Source: DATMQA01 sp035566895 (GTDB lineage: Bacteria > Verrucomicrobiota > Verrucomicrobiia > Limisphaerales > UBA8199). Taken from it: a stretch of 47,904 nt of DNA. Location of the stretch: contig DATMQA010000090.1 in assembly GCA_035566895.1 (NCBI GenBank), forward strand, positions 1-47,904. The letters are read 5' to 3'. Every line of letters begins with the position of its first letter. The stretch's first letter is position 1. This document shows positions 41,522 to 47,904 of the stretch, piece by piece. The notes beneath the pieces were generated by a model. That model saw only the letters and a list, made by a program, of their open reading frames with translations, was not told the DNA's origin and ran no database searches. A program made the position numbers and the translations under genes.

Positions 41522-42355
41522 CTAGGCCGTGGCGGAGAGGGCTTCGCCGGGGCCCCCGCCGTTGAGCAAACGCACTTCGCGTTGAGGGAAGGGGATCTCG
41601 ATGTGGTGCGCTCGGAATTCCTCAAGGAGCGCCTGGTTGATTTCACCGCGGGCCGCTACGAAATGCTCCCCGGACACCCAGGGTTTGACCGCGATACTGA
41701 CTGAAGAATCGCCCAGCGCGGTAATGCCCACGACGGCTTCGGGTTGCTTGAGCACGTGCGGGTTGGCGGCCAGGATCTCGCGCACCAGCGCCAAGGCATC
41801 CTTCATATTGGTTCCGTAACCGACGCCCACTGAAATGTCCAGTTGGCGGATAGTGCCGTAGTTGTGCAGGATTTCGCCGACAAGTTTTCGGTTCGGGACG
41901 ACGACGCGCGATTGATCCAGGTGCACCAGCGTCGTCGAGAAGAGCTGCACATTGGTGACCTGGCCTTTAACGCCGACCAATTCGACGTATTCGCCCACCT
42001 TGAATGGCTTGGTAAAAATGATCGTCAGCCCGGCGACGAGATTCGAAAGAACGTGCTGTGTTGCCAGGCCGATGCCCACGCCCGCGACACCGATGCCGGC
42101 CACCATGGGAGCGATGGGCACGCCGCACTTGTCCAACGCCAGCACCAATGCCAGACCGAAGACGAGCAAATGGATGACGCGGCTTGCCAGCATCCGGATG
42201 GGCGGCTCGAGCTGCCTTTTGATGAACCACTGGTCGGCCACGCGGGCAATCCACCGCGCGAGCATGGCGCCGGCGATGAGGATGATGATCGCCCCGATGA
42301 TCTGGAAACCGTACTCGGTCAAGAACTTGACAACTGTACTTCGAAGCTCGTCCAT
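41522..42355 (-). CDS. Small-conductance mechanosensitive channel (MscS family)
   Basis: The 277-residue protein has three transmembrane helices (about 15-38, 55-80, 82-112). The pore helix carries a Gly/Ala pattern (GIGVAGVGIGLATQHVLSNL) and is followed by the family motif KPFKVGEYVELVGVKGQV, the beta domain (VVVPNRKLVGE) and the C-terminal alpha/beta domain (HIEIPFPQREV). It is the compact form like E. coli MscS (286 residues) and protects against osmotic downshock by opening under membrane tension. It converges with the kinase gene and diverges from xdh. Confidence 0.95.
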   Translation of the reverse strand: MDELRSTVVKFLTEYGFQIIGAIIILIAGAMLARWIARVADQWFIKRQLEPPIRMLASRVIHLLVFGLALVLALDKCGVPIAPMVAGIGVAGVGIGLATQHVLSNLVAGLTIIFTKPFKVGEYVELVGVKGQVTNVQLFSTTLVHLDQSRVVVPNRKLVGEILHNYGTIRQLDISVGVGYGTNMKDALALVREILAANPHVLKQPEAVVGITALGDSSVSIAVKPWVSGEHFVAARGEINQALLEEFRAHHIEIPFPQREVRLLNGGGPGEALSATA

Positions 42356-42408
42356 AGTGGCGCCAGTATGGGGATGAGCGGGGGCGGAGGCAAACGGGAA
42401 TTCGGCCG

Positions 42409-42436
42409 TGTGAAACGTAAAACGTGAAACGTGAAG
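42409..42436 (+). repeat. Four tandem heptamers upstream of xdh
   Basis: The units are tgtgaaa, cgtaaaa, cgtgaaa and cgtgaag, contiguous, in the gap between the divergent mscS and xdh genes. An in-frame ATG at 42424 lies inside the array, but the protein signature begins later, so this stretch is treated as non-coding. Confidence 0.7.
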
Positions 42437-42489
42437 GTCGGTCTCATTCCGCCACTGGACTTCCGGCCGGGATGGGGCAAAATTTCACC

Positions 42490-45400
42490 ATGTCGGGCGC
42501 GCTCGAATTCACCTTGAATGGACGGCCTATCCGCGTCCAGGATTGCTCCCCGAACACAACCCTGCTTGAGTTTCTGCGCGGAAGCGGGCTGACCGGCGCC
42601 AAGGAAGGTTGCGCCGAAGGAGACTGCGGCGCCTGCTCCGTTGCCCTCATCGATTGCGACGCGGCGGGCCGGCCCTGCTATCGCGCTATCAACAGTTGCC
42701 TGGTACCCATGTGCTTGATAGCAGGACGGGAAATCGTTTCCGTCGAAGGGTTGGCCTGCCCCGAGGGCCTGCATCCGGTCCAGGAGGAAATGGTTGAGCA
42801 CCACGGCTCTCAATGCGGGTATTGCACGCCGGGCGTAGTGATGGCGCTTTTTGAAGGCCATTACCGGGATGACCTGCGCACTTCCGCGCAGCTTAATGAA
42901 CAACTCTGCGGCAACCTTTGCCGTTGTACCGGTTATCGCCCCATCCGCGAGGCCGCAATTCAGGCCTTCAGGCAGCGTCACGGGCACAATGGCGAGGACC
43001 GTTTCGCGGGAATGTTGAAAAAATCCCCGGCCAGGCTCGACCGTGTGAGCTATGAGTTTGCCGGCGAGAGTTTTCTCCGGCCCGACTCTCTGCGCGACCT
43101 CCTGTCGCTGCTTCAACAGTTTCCGGATGCCCGGCTCATTGCCGGGGCCACGGAACTCGGTCTCGACATCAGCAAACGATTCCAAAAATTCCAGCGGCTG
43201 ATTTCGGTCGAGGCCGTGCCCGAGCTGAGCGAGATAACGTTCACCGACTCGGAATGGCGCATTGGCGCGGCGGTCACATTGACGGCGATCGAAGAGAAGA
43301 TGGCGGCCGAGTTTCCGGCCTTGGGCGACATGTTGCGCGTGTTTGGGTCGCGCCAGGTTCGCAACCGGGCGACCATGGGCGGCAATCTGGTCACTGCTTC
43401 TCCCATTGGCGACAGTGCCCCCGTTCTGCTCGCGTTGGATGCCCGCGTGCTACTGGTGTCTCTGCCGGGCGGCGCAGGACTCGCGGAGCGTGCCCTGCCT
43501 GTCGAGCAGTTCTTCATCGGCTATCGCAAAACGGCGCTGCGGCCTGGCGAGATTCTAAAGACGATCGTTGTGCCTCGATTTGCCTCGCAGCCGGGCTGCC
43601 GCCGCCGCAACCAATGGTTTAAAGTGTCCAAACGTCGCGAGATGGACATCAGCACCGTTGCCGCCTGTTTCACTGTGGATTTGGATGAGCGCGGGAGGGT
43701 CCGGCACGCACGGCTGGCCTACGGCGGTGTGGCCGCGATGCCGGCTCGAGCGCGCCAGACCGAGGAGGCCCTGCTCGGCAAATTGTGGACTGAGGAAACC
43801 ATACAGGATGTCCTGCCGCAACTGCGGTCGGAGTTCGCGCCTATTTCCGATGTCCGGGGCAGTGCGGAATATCGGCGGGGACTGATCACCAGCTTGCTCG
43901 AGAAGTTTTATCATTGCGATCCGGAGGTGGACAAGGCGCCCCTGAACCGTCATGGGCTGCGAGTCGCTAAAAACAGCTACCCCTTGCCGCTTCCGCACGA
44001 GAGCGGGCACAAGCACGTGACCGGAGAAGCTATGTACGCGGATGACCAGACTGCGGGCAAGCCAATGCTCGAGGTCTGGCCCGTTTGTTCACCGCATGCC
44101 CGCGCCAAAATCCTGCGGCGCGACGCGGCCGCTGCTCGCGCGATACCCGGCATTCAAGCGGTCCTCCTGGCCGAAGATATTCCAGGTCACAATAACGTCG
44201 GCGGAGTCAAAAAAGACGAAATCCTTCTGGCTGACAAAGAAATCTCTTTCCATGGCCAGCTTGTGGCTCTGGTTGTCGGTGAATCGCAGGAGGCCTGCCG
44301 AGCGGCGGCGGAAAGGGTGGGGGTGGATTATGAGCCGCTGGAGCCCATCCTCACATTGGAACAGGCCCTGGCAAAAGCGAGTTTCCATAATGAACCCAAT
44401 TTCATCCGGCGAGGGAAAGTCGCGCCGGTGTTGGACGATGCACCGTTGACGCTTAAGGGAACCTTCGAGCTGGGCGGCCAGGAGCATTTCTACCTGGAAA
44501 CCCAGGCGGCCTGGGCCGAGCCGGGCGAGGACGGGTCGATATTAGTTGTTTCTTCAACTCAGCATCCCTCCGAAGTCCAGGCTGTGGTCGCACATGTGCT
44601 GCGTCGGCGGACGAACCAGATCGTCGTGCAGGTGCCCCGGCTCGGTGGCGGTTTCGGTGGCAAAGAAACCCAGGCCGCTACGCCGGCGGCGTTGGCGGCG
44701 CTGGCGGCGCACCACACCGGGAAGTCTGTGCGTGTGCGCTGGAACCGCGACCAGGATATGATGCTCACGGGCCACCGCCACCCGTTCCTCGCTCATTTCG
44801 AAGTTGCCTTCGATGTTGACGGCCGGCTGCTCGCGGCGCGCATTCATCTTTATTCGAATGGTGGCTGGTCGTTGGACCTCTCGCAGGCGGTAACCGACCG
44901 CGCACTGTTCCACCTCGACAACGCTTACTACATTCCTGCGGTTGAGTTTCGTGGGCAAGTGGCTAAAACCAATCTATCATCCAACACTGCCTTTCGCGGT
45001 TTTGGCGGACCGCAAGGGATGTTGGTTATTGAAGAGATTATGGACCGGGTTGCCCGCCGGCTCGGGTTGGCGCCGGAGGTGGTGCGCGAACGAAACCTGT
45101 ATCGCGGCAAGGGCGCGACCAACACGACTCACTATGGCCAGGAACTGGGCGACAATCGCATCCAAACAATTTGGCGCGAGCTGAAAAAATCAAGCGGCTT
45201 CGTACGCCGCCGCGGCGAAATCGCCGCATGGAACGCCGCGCACCCTCATCGCAAACGGGGTCTGGCCATCACTCCGGTTAAATTCGGTATCAGTTTCACC
45301 GTCACCCACCTCAACCAAGCCGGGGCGTTCGTGCTCCTGTACCAGGATGGCACGGTCCAGGTCAACCACGGCGGGACCGAAATGGGCCAGGGAGTGCATA

Positions 45401-46350
45401 CCAATATCGCCGCCATCGCCACGAAGGAACTCGGCATCCGGCCCGAGCAGGTGCGCGTCATGACCACCAGCACCGACAAAGTGCCCAACACTTCCGCCAC
45501 CGCCGCTTCCTGCGGAACGGACCTGAACGGCGCCGCCGTCAAAAATGCCTGCGAGACCCTTCGCGCCAGGCTGCTCCCGGTTGCGCTTCAGTTGTTGAAA
45601 GCAGCGGGGGGACGCGCGCCGAGTTCGGCGAATGTGGTCTTTAGTGAAGGAACGGTATTTGACCAAAAGCGGCGGCGGGTAAAGGTGTCTTTTCCCGAGG
45701 TGGTCCGGCAGGCCTACCTGCAGCGCGTTAGTTTGTCAGCGACTGGATACTACTGCACCCCAGGAATCCACTGGGACAGGGTGGCCGGCCGGGGCAAGCC
45801 GTTCCATTACTTCGCTTACGGTGCGGCGGTGACGGAAGTGGAAGTGGACGGCTTCACCGGGATGATGCGAGTCTTGCGCGCCGACCTGCTGCATGATGCC
45901 GGTGACTCGATCAACGCAGGGGTCAACCGCGGTCAGATTGAAGGCGGGTTCGTGCAGGGCCTGGGGTGGCTCACCACCGAAGAACTCAAATGGGATGACC
46001 AGGGCCGGCTGCTTACGCACTCGCCGGATACTTACAAAATCCCGGCCGTTGGGGACATGCCCCAGGAGTTCAATGTGACCCTGCTCAAACACGCCGCGCA
46101 AGGAGATGTTATCTATGGCAGCAAGGCCATCGGTGAACCGCCGCTGATGCTGGCGATCTCCGCCCGCGAGGCTATCCGCGACGCGCTCGCTGCGTTCGGG
46201 CCACCAGGAGGCGAAATTCACCTCGCCTCCCCGGCTACCTGTGAGGCGATCTTCCTGGCAATCCAGAGCCGCTCCGAACGTCGAGGCGAAGAGGTTTCCG
46301 CAGCGGCTCAGGCTCGGTCTGAAGAACGGCGTGTTGGAGCGTTGAAGTGA
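42490..46350 (+). CDS. Single-chain xanthine dehydrogenase (2Fe-2S / FAD / molybdenum domains)
   Basis: It oxidises hypoxanthine and xanthine to urate. The 1286-residue chain (from the ATG at 42490) joins the parts that are XdhA and XdhB in most bacteria. First plant-type 2Fe-2S ligands are Cys41, Cys46, Cys49 and Cys70; second cluster Cys109, Cys112, Cys144 and Cys146; then the FAD domain (GNLVTASPIGD) and the molybdenum domain. Purine-specific residues are kept: TQ of SSTQHPSEVQ (bovine Gln767), GGFGGKET (Glu802), TDRALFH (Arg880), NTAFRGFGGPQG, and GEPPL (Glu1261). This argues for xanthine, not aldehydes or CO. ATGs at 42424 and 42472 are alternative starts. Confidence 0.92.
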   Translation: MSGALEFTLNGRPIRVQDCSPNTTLLEFLRGSGLTGAKEGCAEGDCGACSVALIDCDAAGRPCYRAINSCLVPMCLIAGREIVSVEGLACPEGLHPVQEEMVEHHGSQCGYCTPGVVMALFEGHYRDDLRTSAQLNEQLCGNLCRCTGYRPIREAAIQAFRQRHGHNGEDRFAGMLKKSPARLDRVSYEFAGESFLRPDSLRDLLSLLQQFPDARLIAGATELGLDISKRFQKFQRLISVEAVPELSEITFTDSEWRIGAAVTLTAIEEKMAAEFPALGDMLRVFGSRQVRNRATMGGNLVTASPIGDSAPVLLALDARVLLVSLPGGAGLAERALPVEQFFIGYRKTALRPGEILKTIVVPRFASQPGCRRRNQWFKVSKRREMDISTVAACFTVDLDERGRVRHARLAYGGVAAMPARARQTEEALLGKLWTEETIQDVLPQLRSEFAPISDVRGSAEYRRGLITSLLEKFYHCDPEVDKAPLNRHGLRVAKNSYPLPLPHESGHKHVTGEAMYADDQTAGKPMLEVWPVCSPHARAKILRRDAAAARAIPGIQAVLLAEDIPGHNNVGGVKKDEILLADKEISFHGQLVALVVGESQEACRAAAERVGVDYEPLEPILTLEQALAKASFHNEPNFIRRGKVAPVLDDAPLTLKGTFELGGQEHFYLETQAAWAEPGEDGSILVVSSTQHPSEVQAVVAHVLRRRTNQIVVQVPRLGGGFGGKETQAATPAALAALAAHHTGKSVRVRWNRDQDMMLTGHRHPFLAHFEVAFDVDGRLLAARIHLYSNGGWSLDLSQAVTDRALFHLDNAYYIPAVEFRGQVAKTNLSSNTAFRGFGGPQGMLVIEEIMDRVARRLGLAPEVVRERNLYRGKGATNTTHYGQELGDNRIQTIWRELKKSSGFVRRRGEIAAWNAAHPHRKRGLAITPVKFGISFTVTHLNQAGAFVLLYQDGTVQVNHGGTEMGQGVHTNIAAIATKELGIRPEQVRVMTTSTDKVPNTSATAASCGTDLNGAAVKNACETLRARLLPVALQLLKAAGGRAPSSANVVFSEGTVFDQKRRRVKVSFPEVVRQAYLQRVSLSATGYYCTPGIHWDRVAGRGKPFHYFAYGAAVTEVEVDGFTGMMRVLRADLLHDAGDSINAGVNRGQIEGGFVQGLGWLTTEELKWDDQGRLLTHSPDTYKIPAVGDMPQEFNVTLLKHAAQGDVIYGSKAIGEPPLMLAISAREAIRDALAAFGPPGGEIHLASPATCEAIFLAIQSRSERRGEEVSAAAQARSEERRVGALK

Positions 46351-46402
46351 TGGGGACTCCTGTTTTGCTTCCGGCTCAAGTCGAGCTTCCGCTCACGCAA
46401 AT

Positions 46403-47395
46403 TTACGAGCGCGCTGCGATAGCTGCCTCGTGACGATGACGCGGTGAGACGCCCACCAACTCCGCCCGCTTGTCAATGAACTGGGCGAGGATGCTGACGG
46501 CGATTTCCATCACGGTCTGCGAGCGGATTTTGATTCCTACGGGACACGCTAGCCGTTTCAGTTCCTCGGGGGTAGCCAGCTTCTCTTCGAGGAAATGCTC
46601 GAGGATGGTCCGCGCTTTGCGCGAGCTGCCGATCATTCCCAGGAACAAAAACGGCTTGTGAATCCAGTCGCGCAGCACTAGCGCGTCATGCCGATGACCG
46701 CGGGTGACGATCAAGGCGAAGCTCGGCACGTTGGGCAACGGCCGCTCCAGCAGCTTGTCCCACACCTCCGCCTCGAGTTGAATACCCTCGGGGAAGAACT
46801 GACGATTGACCAGCGCCGGGCGGTCGTCGAACACGGTGACATCAAAATCCAACTGCATGGCCAGCGGTGCGACCGCCTGCGCAATGTGGCCCGCCCCGGC
46901 GATCCAAAGGGCGCAAGGCGGAGTGATGGTTTCCTGGTAAAGCCACTCCGGAGCGGGGCGCGTCGTGACCGGATTAGGCGTAGGAGAGCTGAGGGAGGTG
47001 ATAGCTAAATCGTTGGTCACGCCCCAGACAAGCGTCTCTCGCCGCTCCGTGAGCCCAGCCCAGAACTTCTCACCGGCGTTTTGCGCGTTGGGCAGGATTA
47101 CGCCGCAGACTTTGCCGCCGCAGATTAACCCATCATCCCAGCCGAAATCGTGATCGAGCAACAGGTCAAAAGTGGCGGGCGCGCCGGTGCGGAGGGATTG
47201 CACCGCACGCTGTTGGATTTCAGCTTCCAGGCAGCCGCCGCCCATCGTGCCCTTGATGCGGCCATCGGCATAGAACAGGGCCTTGGCTCCGACCTTTTGC
47301 GGGCTGGAACCCTTTACCCCGGAGATGATCCCAAGGACAACCGGCTCGCCGCTACGTGCCGCCTCGGCCAGAGCCTGGAACACCGCGTTTTTCAT
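46403..47395 (-). CDS. xdhC: Xanthine dehydrogenase maturation factor XdhC
   Basis: XdhC binds molybdenum cofactor, promotes its sulfuration and loads it into xanthine dehydrogenase. The 330 residues have the N-terminal XdhC/CoxI domain (GSSPQKVGAKALF, GTMGGGCLEAEI, GLICGGKV) and a C-terminal Rossmann domain (WIAGAGHIAQAVAPLA, FDDRPALVNRQFFP, GMIGSSRKA). It converges tail-to-tail with xdh across 52 bp, so the two are not co-transcribed, unlike the usual xdhABC operon. Confidence 0.93.
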   Translation of the reverse strand: MKNAVFQALAEAARSGEPVVLGIISGVKGSSPQKVGAKALFYADGRIKGTMGGGCLEAEIQQRAVQSLRTGAPATFDLLLDHDFGWDDGLICGGKVCGVILPNAQNAGEKFWAGLTERRETLVWGVTNDLAITSLSSPTPNPVTTRPAPEWLYQETITPPCALWIAGAGHIAQAVAPLAMQLDFDVTVFDDRPALVNRQFFPEGIQLEAEVWDKLLERPLPNVPSFALIVTRGHRHDALVLRDWIHKPFLFLGMIGSSRKARTILEHFLEEKLATPEELKRLACPVGIKIRSQTVMEIAVSILAQFIDKRAELVGVSPRHRHEAAIAARS

Positions 47396-47441
47396 GAGCC
47401 GGAGCGAAGATAATCCCAGTGTTCACGCCCCCGCTCACGGA

Positions 47442-47904
47442 TCACTTCGCCAGCTCTGCCGCGGTCTGGTTGAACCACTTCACGCACTCGGCGACCTCGG
47501 GAAGGGAGTTGTCCCAGTGGTATTCGTATTCAACGCAAAAGGCGCCGTGGAAGTTCTGCCGTTTGAGCTCAGCCATCTGGGCCTTGAGGTTGCCGACGCC
47601 GGTCCCCCAGGGAACGTCGTGCATGGCCTTGGATTCCTTGCGTTTCTTGTCCGGGGCAGGATTGGCGTCGTCGTTCGGCACCAGGTCCTTGAAGTGGAGG
47701 ACAATGACGCGGCCGTCGAGTTTTTTCAGGCATTCGACCGGGTTGAGACCGGAGCGGAGCCAGTGGCCGGTATCGGCGCAGGCGCCCATCAGCGGGGTGC
47801 GCCCTTTGACGGCGGCGAGGACGGTGTCAGGGTTCCAATAATGTGAAGGGCGGGGATGGTCGTGGATGGCAACCTTGATGTTGTATTCCTTGCAGAGCTT
47901 CTCG
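47442..47904 (-). CDS. Sugar phosphate isomerase/epimerase-like protein, 3' part only
   Basis: The 153 C-terminal codons visible continue past the right edge. The sequence KVAIHDHPRPSHYWNPDTVL, then GACADTGHWLRSGLNPVECL, HFKDL, and FCVEYEYHWDNS fits the xylose-isomerase-like TIM-barrel family (IolE/AP endonuclease 2 type): the His, Asp-x-Gly-His and Glu residues are typical metal ligands. The specific substrate is unknown. It lies 46 bp upstream of xdhC on the same strand. Confidence 0.85.
   Translation of the reverse strand, partial: EKLCKEYNIKVAIHDHPRPSHYWNPDTVLAAVKGRTPLMGACADTGHWLRSGLNPVECLKKLDGRVIVLHFKDLVPNDDANPAPDKKRKESKAMHDVPWGTGVGNLKAQMAELKRQNFHGAFCVEYEYHWDNSLPEVAECVKWFNQTAAELAK

Noticed and set aside
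7294..42436. CRISPR array
   Set aside because: The repeat units are 6-15 bp, contiguous and without unique spacers of regular length, and no cas genes are present.

Overview
This 47.9 kb window looks like chromosomal DNA of a GC-rich, free-living Gram-negative heterotroph. My best guess is a Verrucomicrobia member of the Pedosphaera/Limisphaera type. That is inferred from a single-chain SecD-SecF next to yajC, secreted GH2, GH78 and beta-helix proteins, an ECF sigma/anti-sigma/Spy-like trio, and intergenic spaces full of short tandem repeats. No rRNA, tRNA or CRISPR array was seen, so the taxonomy is not proven.

Layout. 1-140: the 3' end of a group II intron, with the rest off the left edge. 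394-3227 (minus): a secreted esterase-like protein and an ECF sigma/anti-sigma/Spy-like operon, bounded on the far side by a second, degenerate group II intron tail at 3320-3413. 3625-9135: a polyhydroxyalkanoate (PHA) module with phasin, thiolase, PhaE-like protein and class III PhaC in one minus-strand run, PhaR upstream, and a divergent SDR reductase; palindromes of the PhaR TGC/GCA type lie in the control regions. 9311-10955: a hipBA toxin-antitoxin pair behind three operators spaced exactly 50 bp apart. 11135-21071: a signalling island with three hybrid histidine kinases, one plain kinase, a membrane-anchored thioredoxin-like protein and a receiver-like protein. 21207-27172: yajC, secDF, a TerC-family membrane protein and recJ. 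27467-36994: secreted glycan-active proteins (GH2, two beta-helix proteins, GH78 alpha-L-rhamnosidase), pointing to a rhamnose-containing plant or algal polysaccharide. 37075-41458: trpA overlapping a mannose-1-phosphate guanylyltransferase, an unrecognised conserved protein and a PfkB-type sugar kinase. 41522-47904: an MscS channel, a single-chain xanthine dehydrogenase convergent with xdhC, and the 3' part of a sugar-isomerase-like gene.

The most unusual signal is in the non-coding DNA. At least ten gene borders carry short tandem arrays whose unit differs at each site (6, 7, 8, 9, 10 or 15 bp). Five of these are built as inverted-repeat elements of about 85-160 bp with imperfectly repeated arms. 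Two further arrays run in frame at or inside reading frames of secreted proteins. I know of no standard feature type that covers this pattern.

In function, the PHA genes (storage), glycan hydrolases (carbon supply), xanthine dehydrogenase (purine use) and the many sensor kinases fit an organism living on intermittent plant- or algae-derived carbon.
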